DNA of 64,000 nt, taken from contig NZ_LMLW01000008.1 of the NCBI RefSeq assembly GCF_001422045.1, forward strand, positions 438,501 through 502,500, in the 5' to 3' direction. Both the position numbers and the translations under genes were made by a program. Source of the DNA: Sphingomonas sp. Leaf242. Its GTDB lineage: Bacteria; Pseudomonadota; Alphaproteobacteria; Sphingomonadales; Sphingomonadaceae. This document shows, piece after piece, positions 1 to 9,071 of the stretch (the first letter of the stretch is position 1; each line of letters begins with the position of its first letter). The notes beneath the pieces were generated by a model. The model did not search any database. It saw only the letters and a program-made list of their open reading frames with translations, and was not told the DNA's origin.

Positions 1-361
1 GCGTGCCGGGGCAGATTACGATTCCGGCGCGCTTGCCGAGGCCCTTGATGTGCTGGAGCGAGCGGTGGATGTGCGGGCCGGCCTCGTAATGCACGGTGAT
101 GCAATCGGCGCCGGCCTCCGCGAACGCGTCGAGATAGGCGTCGACGGGCGAGATCATCAGGTGGACGTCGAACGGCTTGGTGGTGACGCCGCGGACCGAT
201 TTCATGACCGCGGGGCCGAACGAGATGTTGGGGACGAAATGCCCGTCCATCACGTCGATGTGGATCCAGTCGGCGCCGGCCGCGTCAATGGCGCGAACTT
301 CCTCGCCGAGTTTCGAGAAGTCGGCGGAGAGGATCGAGGGGGCGATGCGGACGGGTTGCAT
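1..361 (-). CDS. rpe: Ribulose-phosphate 3-epimerase, N-terminal part (gene runs off the window)
   Basis: Interconverts ribulose-5-phosphate and xylulose-5-phosphate in the pentose phosphate and Calvin pathways. The visible first 120 residues begin [20 protein letters not shown] and contain [17 protein letters not shown] and the KPFDVHLMI segment, which carry the metal- and phosphate-binding residues of the TIM-barrel family (the D-M-D and H-L-M motifs). The start ATG is at 361-359 with AGGA about seven bases upstream. The C-terminal half lies beyond position 1, so completeness cannot be judged. The gene follows rsmB on the same strand, 164 bp downstream across a palindromic repeat, so co-transcription is uncertain. 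Confidence 0.93.
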   Translation of the reverse strand, partial: MQPVRIAPSILSADFSKLGEEVRAIDAAGADWIHIDVMDGHFVPNISFGPAVMKSVRGVTTKPFDVHLMISPVDAYLDAFAEAGADCITVHYEAGPHIHRSLQHIKGLGKRAGIVICPGT

Positions 362-410
362 GAGATTGTCCTAGCGCGGGATTCGTGCGGTGCGAAGGCC
401 TTGGTTTTCG

Positions 411-518
411 CCCCTCCCTGGAAGGGAGGGGTTGGGGGTGGGTCGGGTTCCGCATGTTCCTGCGGTTGCGACCCGAGCCGGCCTACCCACCCCCGGCCCC
501 TCCCTTTCAGGGAGGGGG
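411..518. repeat. Palindromic intergenic repeat, GGGAGGGG type, copy 1
   Basis: Two GC-rich arms in opposite orientation (CCCCTCCCTGGAAGGGAGG on the left, CCCTCCCTTTCAGGGAGGG on the right) with GGTGGGTCGGG/CCTACCCACC inner complementarity enclose a short variable core. A related element with arms GCTTGCGGGAGGGG lies at 42583-42687. It sits between rsmB and rpe, which are transcribed in the same direction, so it is not simply a bidirectional terminator between convergent genes. Confidence 0.8.
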
Positions 519-525
519 GAAGAAT

Positions 526-1803
526 TTAGGTGCGCTTCAATCGAGTGATGAAGAAGCCGTCGCAGCCGCCTTGGTCGGCCAGCATGCTGGGGAGCGTGCG
601 GATGGTGCCGGTTTCTGTTGGCGTGATGCCTGCGGGGAGTTCGGACTGGTCGACCGGGGCGATCGAATAGTCGCTGCGGGCCGCGAGGAACGCGTCGAGT
701 TGCGCTTCACCCTCCGACGGTTCGAGCGAGCAGGTGGCGTACACTAACGTGCCGCCGGGTTTCACCCAGTCAGCTGCACGCGCGAAAATCCGCGCCTGCA
801 ACGCCGCGGTTTCGGCGATGATCGAGGGGCGGACGCGGTGGAGGACGTCGGGGTGGCGGCGGAAGATGCCCGTCGCGCTACACGGCGCGTCGATCAGGAT
901 CGCGTCGGCAGGCTCGGTCGGCGCCCATTCGAGGATGTCGGCGTTGACGACCTCGGCCTTCAGATGCGTGCGGTAGAGGTTTTCGCGGAGGCGCTTGATG
1001 CGGCTCTGCGAATTGTCGACCGAGGTGACGGTCCAACCGGCGCTCGCGAGTTGCAGCGTCTTGCCGCCGGGCGCCGCGCAGAGATCGAGGACATGGCCCT
1101 CCCCTTTCCCGAGCAGGCGCGCGGGGAGCGAGGCGGCGATGTCCTGGACCCACCATGCGCCGTCGCCGAAACCTGCCATGTCGGGGACCGAATCATGATC
1201 GCCGAGACGCAGGTGCCCAGGCATGAAACTCTCGCCGCCGAGTTTCTCGCGCCAGCCTTCGGTCTCGGACGGATCGGCGATCGTCAGGTCGAGCGGCGGC
1301 ACCTGCGCGATCGCGCGGCCGGCGGCGTCGACCATCTCCTCGCCCCAGGCGGCTTCCCAGCGCAGTTCGACGGGGGCCGGCAGCGTCGGCACTTCGGGGA
1401 GCAGCATGTTGGCGCGGAACAGCGTGCCGAACACGCCGTGGACCAGTTTCCGCGGGCCACCGTCCACCAAGGGCAACACGGTCGAGATCGCGGCGTGCGA
1501 GGGCGTGCCGAGGATCAGCACCTGGACGAGGGCGATCCGCAGCGCCATGCGCGCCTTCGCATCGTCGGGCAGGTTGGTCTTGGTCACCGAATCGATCATC
1601 GCGTCGAGATCGGGGAGACGGCGCAGCGTCTCGGCGGCGATCGCATGCGCGAGACCGCGATCGGGGCCGTGGATCGCGCGGGTTGCCGCGGGAAGTGCGG
1701 ATTCGAGCGACTCGCCGCGACGCAGTACGGCGTCGAGCAGGCGGAGCGCGGCGCGGCGGGTGGGGACGCCGAGCGGCTCGGGGGCGTGGGTATAGTCGGG
1801 CAT
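526..1803 (-). CDS. rsmB: RsmB/NOP-family RNA (cytosine-5) methyltransferase
   Basis: Predicted to methylate C5 of a cytosine in 16S rRNA (C967 in the E. coli RsmB numbering) using S-adenosylmethionine. The 425-residue protein has an N-terminal NusB-like helical domain (about residues 10-140) and a C-terminal Rossmann methyltransferase domain. The latter has the SAM loop VLDLCAAPGGKTLQLA, the DAPCSATGIFRRHPDV motif and YATCSLEPSEGE, so both conserved cysteines are present. I start it at the ATG at 1803, preceded by GAAGGACC. Reading further upstream would collide with the divergent small gene at 1908. RsmB and closely related tRNA/rRNA methylases are hard to separate by eye, so the exact target is an inference. 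Confidence 0.9.
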   Translation of the reverse strand: MPDYTHAPEPLGVPTRRAALRLLDAVLRRGESLESALPAATRAIHGPDRGLAHAIAAETLRRLPDLDAMIDSVTKTNLPDDAKARMALRIALVQVLILGTPSHAAISTVLPLVDGGPRKLVHGVFGTLFRANMLLPEVPTLPAPVELRWEAAWGEEMVDAAGRAIAQVPPLDLTIADPSETEGWREKLGGESFMPGHLRLGDHDSVPDMAGFGDGAWWVQDIAASLPARLLGKGEGHVLDLCAAPGGKTLQLASAGWTVTSVDNSQSRIKRLRENLYRTHLKAEVVNADILEWAPTEPADAILIDAPCSATGIFRRHPDVLHRVRPSIIAETAALQARIFARAADWVKPGGTLVYATCSLEPSEGEAQLDAFLAARSDYSIAPVDQSELPAGITPTETGTIRTLPSMLADQGGCDGFFITRLKRT

Positions 1804-1907
1804 ATGAAGGTCCTTCGCGTTCGGTTTGCTGCGCGGCTTGTGGCAAAGCGGCGCGACAGGGCCCATGTGGCGGTTACGACGCCAACACGCAAATCCGGAG
1901 AGCCGCG

Positions 1908-2066
1908 ATGGGCCAGCGCCCCGATCATCTGAAGCCACCCGAATATCTGGCGAAGAACACGCCGGTGCCGAAGCCCGAGGCGATCGTGCCCGACAAGGAC
2001 CCCGAGCCGCGCGATCCTACGCGCTATGGCGATTGGGAGCTGAAGGGCATGGCGATCGATTTCTGA
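1908..2066 (+). CDS. DUF1674 / SdhAF4-like succinate dehydrogenase assembly factor
   Basis: A 52-residue protein, MGQRPDHLKPPEYLAKNT..., ending in the hallmark DPTRYGDWELKGMAIDF of the DUF1674 family. The C-terminal motif (ryGDWe.kG...DF) is the one shared with the mitochondrial assembly factor SDHAF4, which binds flavinylated SdhA before the complex II subunits join. CCGGAG precedes the ATG by about eight bases. It is divergent from rsmB with a 104-bp shared promoter region. The family assignment is firm; the role in complex II assembly is transferred from eukaryotic homologues. Confidence 0.88.
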   Translation: MGQRPDHLKPPEYLAKNTPVPKPEAIVPDKDPEPRDPTRYGDWELKGMAIDF

Positions 2067-2100
2067 GGGGCGCGACCCTCGCTGCTCGACGCCCCCCCTC

Positions 2101-2195
2101 CGTCATCCCCGCGCAGGCGGGGATCCAGATACTCTACCGTCGGCGATCAGATCGCACCGCCAGCCAGTATGGGTTCCCGCCTCCGCGGGAATGAC
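2101..2195. repeat. Palindromic intergenic repeat, CGTCATCCCCGCG type
   Basis: The left arm CGTCATCCCCGCGCAGGCGG and the right arm CCCGCCTCCGCGGGAATGACG face each other across a variable core of about 40 bases, giving an imperfect long hairpin. The outer CGTCA/TGACG ends are shared with the more frequent repeat family seen at 13737 and elsewhere. It lies between two genes on the same strand. Confidence 0.75.
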
Positions 2196-2269
2196 GGCGT
2201 TGATGCGCGAAATCTGCGGCAGCGGTCCTGACGCAGGCGGAACGATTTCCCCGGCGGCGCGTCGCGGCT

Positions 2270-4129
2270 ATGATGAGGGGATTCTTCGAGAAACGCTGGG
2301 TTATAGTCACCGGCATCGTCGTCGCGAGCGTGCTCGTGCTGGGGCTGGTGGGGCTTGCCGCGTTTCCGTGGGGATCGCTGAAAGGCGTGATCGAGCGGCA
2401 GCTGACCGCGCGGTTCGGGCGGCCGGTGATGATCGGCGGGATCGAGCGGGTCGACGCGTTCGGCTTTAACCCCACGATCCGGATCACGAACGTGCGCATC
2501 CCGCAGGCCGATTGGGCGGGCAAAGGCGATTTCGTCGACCTGCGCGAGGCGGAGGCGACGTTCTCTGGCATGAGCTTGCTGAAGGGCGCGTTCGGGCCGC
2601 GCGACGTGAAGGCGCGCGGACTGCATCTGGTGCTGGTGCGCGACAAGGACGGACGGACCAACTGGGAGCGGCCTGGCAAGCCCAAGGGCGGCGGCAGTTC
2701 GACCGATCTCGACGGGCTGACGATCAGCGACAGCGTGATCGAATATCGCGACGACAAGCAGGACCGCTTCGTCACCGCGCGGTTCGTGTCGGATCCGGTG
2801 CACGGCATCCGCGCGAACGGGTCGGGCACGATCCGCGGGGCGGCGGTGCGGATCGCGGTCGCGGGGCCTTCGGTGGAGAAGTTCCAGGGCAAGCCCTGGC
2901 CGTTCACCGCGTCGATCGATGGCGATGCTCTTTCGATTGCCGCCAAGGGGCAGATGGACCGGCCGCTCGATACCGACGCGATGAGCCTCGACGTTACGGC
3001 GCGCGCGGCCGATCTCAAGTTGATCGACGCGGTGATCGAGGCGGGGCTGTTCCGCACGCAGCCGGTTTCGTTCAGCGCGCACGTCCGGCACGACCAGCCG
3101 AAATGGACGGTGACGCAGTTGAAGGGCGTGGTCGGACGCTCCGATTTCGCGGGGCATGTGACGGTCGACAAGCAGGCGGGGCGCAGCAAGGTCGATGGCG
3201 ACATCGTCTCGCGGCAGTTCGATTTCGGCGATCTGGCGTCGGACGAGGGCAAGGCCGAGGGCGCGGCGCTGGAACGCGCGATCGGGCCGCGGCTGGTGCC
3301 GAATACGCGGATCGATATCGGCAAGATCGACCGGACCGACGCGCGGATGGGGTTTCGGATCGGCCATATCGTGAGCGGCAACGGCGCGTCGCCGATCCTG
3401 TCCGCCAAGGGCGTGCTGGCGATCGATCACCAACTGCTGACGTTGAGCGAGCTGGTCGCGCGGCTGTCGCATGGCAACGTCACCGGCAAGGTGACGGTCG
3501 ACCAGCGCGGCGACCGGAAGGTGCCGACGGTCGATATCGACCTCAGGTTGCGCGGCAGCAGCGTGCAGGCGTTGGCGGGTGGCGGCGGCGATTTCAGCGG
3601 GAACGTGAGCGCGCGGGTGCGGCTGACGGGGCCGGGCGAGACGATCCGCGCGGCGGTCGGGCGGTCGAACGGGACGATCGGGTTTGTCGCGCGCGATGGC
3701 CAGTTGCCGCAGGGGATTGCGGCCGCGCTGGGGTTCGATGCGGCGCGGGCGTTGCTGGCGAAGGATGGCGAGCGGGCGGGGTTGCGGTGCGTGGTGCTGA
3801 AGCTCGATGTGACGCGGGGGCATGGGCGGGTCGATCCGATGATCGTCGATACGACGGCCAGCCAGTTGCGCGGCCAGGGGAGCGTGGTGTTTCCGGGGGA
3901 GACGCTGAACATCCGGCTGACGGGCACGCCGAAACAGCATGCGCTGCTGCGGTTGCCGGGGTCGGCGTACATGACCGGGACGATCGAGCGGCCCAACGTG
4001 ACGATCCCGCCCGAGGTGAAGTCGGTCGGGAATATCTTCAAGGCGATCGGCCGCGCGATTTCGGGGAAGCAGGGGCCGACGGCGAGCGATGCGGATTGCT
4101 CGGGGTTGGCGGCGCGGGTGTTGCGGTAG
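2270..4129 (+). CDS. AsmA family protein
   Basis: The 619-residue protein has one N-terminal membrane anchor (about residues 10-32, VIVTGIVVASVLVLGLVGLA). A large periplasmic portion follows, with an AsmA N-terminal signature (LTARFGRPVMIGGI, then FNPTIRITNVRIPQADW) and a C-terminal AsmA-2-like half rich in beta strands ending with GSAYMTGTIERPNVTIPPE. AsmA-like proteins of the YhdP/TamB superfamily are thought to bridge the periplasm and move phospholipids to the outer membrane. Which subgroup this belongs to is not clear. Two adjacent ATG codons (2270, 2273) are both possible starts; no strong ribosome-binding site decides. It stands alone between palindromic repeats and converges with gpsA. 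Confidence 0.85.
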   Translation: MMRGFFEKRWVIVTGIVVASVLVLGLVGLAAFPWGSLKGVIERQLTARFGRPVMIGGIERVDAFGFNPTIRITNVRIPQADWAGKGDFVDLREAEATFSGMSLLKGAFGPRDVKARGLHLVLVRDKDGRTNWERPGKPKGGGSSTDLDGLTISDSVIEYRDDKQDRFVTARFVSDPVHGIRANGSGTIRGAAVRIAVAGPSVEKFQGKPWPFTASIDGDALSIAAKGQMDRPLDTDAMSLDVTARAADLKLIDAVIEAGLFRTQPVSFSAHVRHDQPKWTVTQLKGVVGRSDFAGHVTVDKQAGRSKVDGDIVSRQFDFGDLASDEGKAEGAALERAIGPRLVPNTRIDIGKIDRTDARMGFRIGHIVSGNGASPILSAKGVLAIDHQLLTLSELVARLSHGNVTGKVTVDQRGDRKVPTVDIDLRLRGSSVQALAGGGGDFSGNVSARVRLTGPGETIRAAVGRSNGTIGFVARDGQLPQGIAAALGFDAARALLAKDGERAGLRCVVLKLDVTRGHGRVDPMIVDTTASQLRGQGSVVFPGETLNIRLTGTPKQHALLRLPGSAYMTGTIERPNVTIPPEVKSVGNIFKAIGRAISGKQGPTASDADCSGLAARVLR

Positions 4130-4170
4130 GGTTCACGCAGTCATCCCGGACGCGTACCCTTCGTTCAAAT

Positions 4171-4276
4171 ACCACCCCGGCGGAGGCCGGGGCCCAATTG
4201 GGCGACCGAGGTAACAGCGGGCAGCCCTGCGTTACATCGACCTTGCCAATTGAGCCCCGGCCTTCGCCGGGGTGGT
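4171..4276. repeat. Palindromic intergenic repeat, ACCACCCCGGCGG type, copy 1
   Basis: Left arm from 4171 (ACCACCCCGGCGGAGGCCGG, then GGCCCAATTGG) and right arm ending at 4276 (CCAATTGAGCCCCGGCC, then TTCGCCGGGGTGGT) are nearly perfect inverted repeats of about 31 bp around a 44-bp core. Similar copies lie at 18356-18463 and 38177-38282. This copy sits between the convergent asmA-like gene and gpsA and could act as a two-way terminator. Confidence 0.85.
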
Positions 4277-4309
4277 AGTGAAAGCGCGGTCGAGCGCGGT
4301 AACGGGAGT

Positions 4310-5287
4310 TTAGCCCGCCTCGCCCTTCAGTGGCCGCGCGAGGAGGTCGCCGATGACGTCGCTTACCGGGGCGCCTTCCAAGAGGCGGCAGACGGCTTCG
4401 GTGATCGGCATGTCGACCCCGGCGTCTCGCGCGGCGTCGCGGAGGACGGGGGCGGTGAAGGCGCCTTCCGCGACGGTGCGGCGATCGGCGAGCAGCGTTG
4501 CGGCGGAGTCGCCTCTCCCGAGACCGACGCCTAGCGAGAAATTGCGGGAGCTGGTCGAGGAGCAGGTGAGGACGAGGTCGCCCAGCCCCGACAGCCCCGC
4601 GAGCGTTTCCGCGCGGGCGCCGCGGGCGAGGCCGAAGCGGGTCATCTCGGCGAACCCACGTGCGATCAGTGCGGCGCGCGCGTTCTGGCCGAGCCCGGCC
4701 CCCTCGACGACGCCGCAGCCGATCGCGAGGACATTCTTTACCGCGCCGCCGATCTCCGCGCCGGCGACGTCGGTCGAGGCGTAGGTGCGGAAATGACGCG
4801 CCGCCAACCGCGCGGCGAGACGTTCGCCGAGGTCGGCATCCTCGCATGCCAGCGTGACGGCGGTGGGCAAGCCGGCGGCGACTTCATGCGCGAAGGTGGG
4901 GCCGGAGAGGACGGCGATCGGTGCGTTCGGGTGAACGGCGCGCGCGACTTCGCCGACGAGGCGCTTGCTGCCCGCCTCGATACCCTTGGCGCAGAGGACG
5001 AGCGGGATGCGGCCGATCGGGGCGGCGGCGAGGACGCTGCCCACGTGCTGTGCAGGCGCAACGACGAGGATCACGTCCATGTCGGCGAGCGCGGCGAGGT
5101 CTTCGGTCGCGCGGATCGTCGGGGAGAGCGCGACACCCGCGAGGAACAGCGTATTCTCGTGATGCGCGTTGATCGACTCGACCACCGCGCTTTCGCGTGC
5201 CCAGAGGACGACGTCGCGACCTTCATGCGCTGCGACCTGCGCGAGCGCGGTGCCCCAGGCACCCCCGCCGATGACGCCGATTTTCAT
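4310..5287 (-). CDS. gpsA: Glycerol-3-phosphate dehydrogenase [NAD(P)+]
   Basis: Reduces dihydroxyacetone phosphate to sn-glycerol-3-phosphate, the backbone for phospholipids. The 325-residue protein begins [20 protein letters not shown], a Rossmann GxGxxG nucleotide site. It continues with [36 protein letters not shown] (the catalytic lysine region) and [14 protein letters not shown], all in family order and at family length. The ATG at 5287 overlaps the TGA of tsaD by four bases (ATGA), so the two are translationally coupled. This start removes a long upstream read-through that lies inside tsaD in another frame. Confidence 0.97.
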   Translation of the reverse strand: MKIGVIGGGAWGTALAQVAAHEGRDVVLWARESAVVESINAHHENTLFLAGVALSPTIRATEDLAALADMDVILVVAPAQHVGSVLAAAPIGRIPLVLCAKGIEAGSKRLVGEVARAVHPNAPIAVLSGPTFAHEVAAGLPTAVTLACEDADLGERLAARLAARHFRTYASTDVAGAEIGGAVKNVLAIGCGVVEGAGLGQNARAALIARGFAEMTRFGLARGARAETLAGLSGLGDLVLTCSSTSSRNFSLGVGLGRGDSAATLLADRRTVAEGAFTAPVLRDAARDAGVDMPITEAVCRLLEGAPVSDVIGDLLARPLKGEAG

Positions 5288-6312
5288 GCCTTCACTCCTG
5301 CGCCACGCACCGCTTCGGCGTTGGGATCGAGCGGCCAGCGTGGGCGGGCGGCGACGTCGAGCGGGTCGGTGAGCCCGGCGGCGAAGCGCTCTGCGCCCGC
5401 CCAGCCGATCATCGCGGCGTTGTCGGTGCAGAGCCAGAGCGGCGGCGCGACGAAGCGCAGGCCGTGGGCGCTGGCGAGCGTCTGCAACGCGCCACGAACC
5501 GCGGTGTTCGCGGCGACCCCACCCGCGACGACGAGCGCGGTGGCGCCGTGCGCGGTGCGGAGTGCCTTGGTCGTGCGATCGATCAGGCAGTCGACGACCG
5601 CGGCCTGGAACGAGGCGGCAAGGTCCTCGGGCGAATATTGGCCAACGACGCGCGCGACCGCGCTCTTCAGGCCGGCGAACGAAAAATGCGGTTCGGGCGA
5701 GCCTTTGAGCGGGCGTGGCAGCGGGACCGCCTTCGGGTTGCCGAGCGCGGCGGCGCGTTCGACCGCGGGGCCGCCGGGGAAGCCGAGACCGAGCAGCTTG
5801 GCGGTCTTGTCGAACGCTTCGCCTGCCGCATCGTCGATCGTCGTCGCCAACCGCCGATACGCGCCGACGCCCTCGACCAGCAGCAGCTGGCAATGGCCGC
5901 CTGATACCAGCAGCAGCAGGTACGGAAATTCGAGATCCGGGTCGGACAGCCGCGGCGAAAGCGCGTGGCCTTCGAGATGGTTGACCGCGATCAGGGGCTT
6001 GCCGGCCGCGTGGGCGAGCGCCTTGCCGGTGACGAGCCCGACCATGACGCCGCCGATCAGCCCCGGCCCGGCGGTCGCGGCGATCGCATCGACGTCGACC
6101 AGCTTGAGCCCCGCGTCGGCGAGGGCTGCGACGATGAGCGGCTCGAGCGCCTCGACATGCGCGCGCGCGGCAATTTCGGGGACGACGCCGCCGAACGGGG
6201 CGTGCGCGGCTTCCTGGCCGAGCAGCCGGTGCGCGAGGACCTGACGGTCGCCGGTGACGAGCGCGGCGGCGGTTTCGTCGCAGGAGGATTCGATGCCGAG
6301 GATGATCATCAA
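5284..6312 (-). CDS. tsaD: tRNA N6-threonylcarbamoyladenosine transferase subunit
   Basis: Transfers the threonylcarbamoyl group to A37 of ANN-decoding tRNAs together with TsaB, TsaE and TsaC. The 342-residue protein shows [16 protein letters not shown], the metal-binding NHLEGH (histidines of the HxExH motif), [11 protein letters not shown] and [15 protein letters not shown], in the order of the ASKHA fold. Length matches the family. It is divergent from hemC (60 bp gap) and overlaps gpsA by four bases. An N-terminal double methionine leaves the start ambiguous by one codon. Confidence 0.97.
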   Translation of the reverse strand: MMIILGIESSCDETAAALVTGDRQVLAHRLLGQEAAHAPFGGVVPEIAARAHVEALEPLIVAALADAGLKLVDVDAIAATAGPGLIGGVMVGLVTGKALAHAAGKPLIAVNHLEGHALSPRLSDPDLEFPYLLLLVSGGHCQLLLVEGVGAYRRLATTIDDAAGEAFDKTAKLLGLGFPGGPAVERAAALGNPKAVPLPRPLKGSPEPHFSFAGLKSAVARVVGQYSPEDLAASFQAAVVDCLIDRTTKALRTAHGATALVVAGGVAANTAVRGALQTLASAHGLRFVAPPLWLCTDNAAMIGWAGAERFAAGLTDPLDVAARPRWPLDPNAEAVRGAGVKA

Positions 6313-6372
6313 CTACCCCTATCGCGCCGCGCCAAGCTTGTCGAAGCCGCGCGGTTTCTGCATGGCGCGGTG

Positions 6373-7278
6373 ATGAATCGTTTTCGGCTCGGTACGCGCG
6401 GTTCGCCGCTGGCGCTCACCCAGGCGGGCATGGTGCGCGAAGCACTGTGCGCGGCGCATGGCTGGTCGCCCGACATGGTCGAGATCGTCGTGATCCGCAC
6501 CACCGGCGACCGTGTGCAGGATCGTGCGCTCGCCGAGATCGGCGGCAAGGCGCTGTGGACCAAGGAACTCGATCGCGCGCTCCATGACGGCGACATTGAC
6601 GGCGCGGTGCATTCGATGAAGGACGTCGAGACGATCCGCCCCGCGACGTTGAGGATCGCGGCGATGCTGCCACGTGCCGATGTACGCGACCGGCTGATCG
6701 GCGCGGAAACGCTCGCCGATCTGCGGCAGGGCGCGGTGGTCGGGACGAGTTCGCCGCGGCGGCGCGCGCAGATGCTGCGACTGCGGCCCGATCTGGAGAT
6801 CGTGCTGATCCGCGGCAATGTCGATACGCGGCTCGGCCGGGTCGCGAGCGGCGAGATGGATGCGACGTTGCTGGCGGCCGCGGGGCTCGACCGGCTCGGG
6901 CGCGACGACGGCCATGCGATCCCGACCGATGTGATGCTGCCGGCGCCCGCCCAGGGTGCGGTCGGCGTTGAGGTGCTTTCTGGGAGCGCGGCGGGCGAGA
7001 TCGTCGCGGCGATCGACCACCGTGATACGAGCCTCTGCGTGCTGACCGAGCGTGCGCTGCTGGCGCGGCTGGGGGCGGATTGTCATTCGCCGGTCGCGGC
7101 GCTCGCGTCGCTGGCGGGCGAGACGCTGACGTTGCGCGCCGAGCTGATCGCCGAGGACGGCGCGTGCGATGTCGACGGATCGATCGAGGGGACGATCGAC
7201 GACGATCTCGGGACGGCGCTCGCGGAGGATCTGCTCGCGCGCGCGCCGGCCAGCGTCCGGCGGTTGTTCGCCGCATGA
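6373..7278 (+). CDS. hemC: Hydroxymethylbilane synthase (porphobilinogen deaminase)
   Basis: Polymerises four porphobilinogen units into hydroxymethylbilane for haem synthesis. The 301-residue protein starts MNRFRLGTRGSPLALTQAG, then VIRTTGDRVQ, GGKALWTKELDRAL (substrate-binding), VHSMKDVE and TSSPRRRAQMLRLRPDL. The cysteine that carries the dipyrromethane cofactor is C237 in LGADCHSPVAA. I chose the ATG at 6373 because it places the family N-terminus correctly; in-frame sequence upstream belongs to the intergenic region and tsaD. The stop overlaps the hemD start (ATGA), so hemC-hemD are coupled. Confidence 0.97.
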   Translation: MNRFRLGTRGSPLALTQAGMVREALCAAHGWSPDMVEIVVIRTTGDRVQDRALAEIGGKALWTKELDRALHDGDIDGAVHSMKDVETIRPATLRIAAMLPRADVRDRLIGAETLADLRQGAVVGTSSPRRRAQMLRLRPDLEIVLIRGNVDTRLGRVASGEMDATLLAAAGLDRLGRDDGHAIPTDVMLPAPAQGAVGVEVLSGSAAGEIVAAIDHRDTSLCVLTERALLARLGADCHSPVAALASLAGETLTLRAELIAEDGACDVDGSIEGTIDDDLGTALAEDLLARAPASVRRLFAA

Positions 7279-8960
7279 AACCCGTCGTGGTGCTGCGGCC
7301 GGAACCCGGCAACACGCGCACCGCGACATCCTTGCGCGCGCTTGGGCTGGAGGTGCGGCAGGTTCCGTTGTTCGGGGTCGTGCCGGTGGACTGGACGCCG
7401 CCCGATCCTGCCGGGTTCGACGGGCTGTTGCTGACCAGCGCAAACGCGGTGCGGCATGGCGGCGCGGGGCTCGATGCGTTCAAGCGGTTGCCGGTCGTCG
7501 CGGTCGGTGCCGCGACCGCGGCGGCGGCGGCGAAGGCGGGGTTCGCAGTCGCGGTTACGGGTTCCGACGATGCGCGGGCGGTGGTGGCGGACGCGCGCGA
7601 CCGCGGCTTTGCGCGGCTGCTCCACCTCGCCGGACGCGACCGGCGCGAGACCGGCGACGGCGTCGAGGCGATTACCGTCTATGCGAGCGACACCGTGCCG
7701 CTCGGCCCCGAGGTTGCGCGATCGTTCGAGGATGCGATCATCCTAGTCCATTCGGTGCGCGCCGCGGAACGGCTGGCCGAGCTGGTCGATGCGGCGGGTA
7801 CGGCTCGCCAAGAAATCGCGCTCGTCGCCATCAGCCAGGCGGTCGGCGACGCGGCGGGGCACGGTTGGCAAGACGTGGAGATCGCCCCGCAACCGACCGA
7901 TTCGGCGGTCGTCACGCTCGCTGCTGCGCACGCGAACACGCGCGCGATTGACCAGCGCGCGCGCGGCGGGGATAAGCACGCCATGAGCGACTACGTGCCG
8001 ACCGATCGCCCACGGGCACGCGGACCCAAAATGGGTGTGATCCTTGCCCTTGTCGGCCTCGCGTTTGTCGCGGGGCTGAGCCTGATGGGCTATGCCGCCA
8101 AGCGGCTGCCGTGGTTCGGTGGGCACGTGACCACCGCCGGATCGACCACAGCCGCGCAGAAGGCGGCGGCGGGCAGTTCGGGGTATATTCCGTCGCAGCC
8201 GCTCGGCCCGAACGGCGAGCCGCAGGCCCCAGCCCCGATCGATACCGCCGTGCTCGCGACGCGCGAGGCGACGCTGGCGGCGCAGTTGACCGCGCTGGAG
8301 ACGCGCACCGCGACGATCGCCACCGATGCCTCTGCCGCCGCCGGTCAGGCGACGCGCGCGGAGGGCCTGCTGGTCGCGTTCGCCGCGCGGCGTGCGCTCG
8401 ATCGCGGCGTGACGCTCGGCTATCTCGAGGAACAGCTGCGGTTGCGGTTCGGTCAGGCGCAACCGCGCGCGACGACCACGCTGATCCAGGCGGCGCGCCA
8501 GCCGGTGACGCTCGAGGATCTGCGCCAGGGGCTCGATACGATCGCGCCGGACATTACGTCGACGACCGGTGATGGCTGGCTCGACACGATCCAGCATCAG
8601 GTCGATTCGCTGGTCGTGCTGCGCAAGGCCGGCACGCCGTCGACGATGCCCGCCGATCGGCTCGCCCGCGTCCGGCGCCTGCTCGAAGCGGGCCAAGTCG
8701 AGGCGGCCCGCGCGGAAGTCGCACGGCTGCCGGGCGCGAATCAGGCGAGCAACTGGATGGAAGCCGCAGGCCGCTACGTCCAGGCGCGGCATGCCCTCGA
8801 CGTGATCGAGAACGCGGCGCTGATCGGCCAGGCCGGGCAACCGCAGCCTGCACCGGTGGTGATGCCCTCGGCGGTCACCGAGACATCGACGGTGACCGAC
8901 GAGAGCGCGGGATCGCAGGCTGCCGTGCCGAAGCCGGCCGGGCAAGCGACGGGCCAGTAA
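7275..8960 (+). CDS. hemD: HemD (uroporphyrinogen-III synthase) joined in frame to a mitofilin/Mic60-like membrane domain
   Basis: One open frame of 561 codons. Residues 1 to about 230 are a HemD domain (MKPVVVLRPEPGNTRTATSL, LLLTSANAVRHGG, VGAATAAAAAKAGF, LVHSVRAAERLAE, VAISQAVGDAAG), which cyclises hydroxymethylbilane with inversion of ring D. After a short linker come a single transmembrane helix (MGVILALVGLAFVAGLSLMG, about residues 253-272), a coiled-coil-like stretch, and a C-terminal segment LDTIQHQVDSLVVLRK ... RRLLEAGQVEAARAEVARLP ... WMEAAGRYVQARHALDVIE typical of bacterial Mic60/mitofilin proteins. In other alphaproteobacteria these are two adjacent genes. Here I find no stop between them, so a real fusion or two overlapping starts (an internal ATG at 7983) are both possible. 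Confidence 0.85.
   Translation: MKPVVVLRPEPGNTRTATSLRALGLEVRQVPLFGVVPVDWTPPDPAGFDGLLLTSANAVRHGGAGLDAFKRLPVVAVGAATAAAAAKAGFAVAVTGSDDARAVVADARDRGFARLLHLAGRDRRETGDGVEAITVYASDTVPLGPEVARSFEDAIILVHSVRAAERLAELVDAAGTARQEIALVAISQAVGDAAGHGWQDVEIAPQPTDSAVVTLAAAHANTRAIDQRARGGDKHAMSDYVPTDRPRARGPKMGVILALVGLAFVAGLSLMGYAAKRLPWFGGHVTTAGSTTAAQKAAAGSSGYIPSQPLGPNGEPQAPAPIDTAVLATREATLAAQLTALETRTATIATDASAAAGQATRAEGLLVAFAARRALDRGVTLGYLEEQLRLRFGQAQPRATTTLIQAARQPVTLEDLRQGLDTIAPDITSTTGDGWLDTIQHQVDSLVVLRKAGTPSTMPADRLARVRRLLEAGQVEAARAEVARLPGANQASNWMEAAGRYVQARHALDVIENAALIGQAGQPQPAPVVMPSAVTETSTVTDESAGSQAAVPKPAGQATGQ
7983..8960 (+). other. Possible separate start for the mitofilin-like protein inside the hemD frame
   Basis: An ATG at 7983 (MSDYVPTDRPRARGPK) precedes the transmembrane helix at the position where a stand-alone Mic60-like protein would begin, and GGCGGGGA lies roughly ten bases upstream. 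Initiation here would give a 325-residue inner-membrane protein with a short N-terminal tail, one transmembrane helix, a helical region and the mitofilin C-terminal signature. This is offered as an alternative or additional product to the fused reading, not as a further gene. Confidence 0.35.
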
Positions 8961-9071
8961 CTACGGGAAGGAAAGCGGCATGGCCGGTTTCGAGCCATTA
9001 TCCTGCATCAGCAATGACTGACTACGATCAACGATTGTTTAGATTGCAGGGCCACTTGTAAGGCACGGTTC

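Noticed and set aside
2239..2263. GGAAC-N16-CGTC before the AsmA-like gene as an EcfG promoter
   Set aside because: The -10 element ends in C instead of T and would lie six bases before the ATG; too weak to call.
2147..3940. Long leftward open frames across the AsmA-like gene
   Set aside because: Composition (R, P, H rich) is typical of shadow frames in GC-rich genes; no ribosome site or domain.
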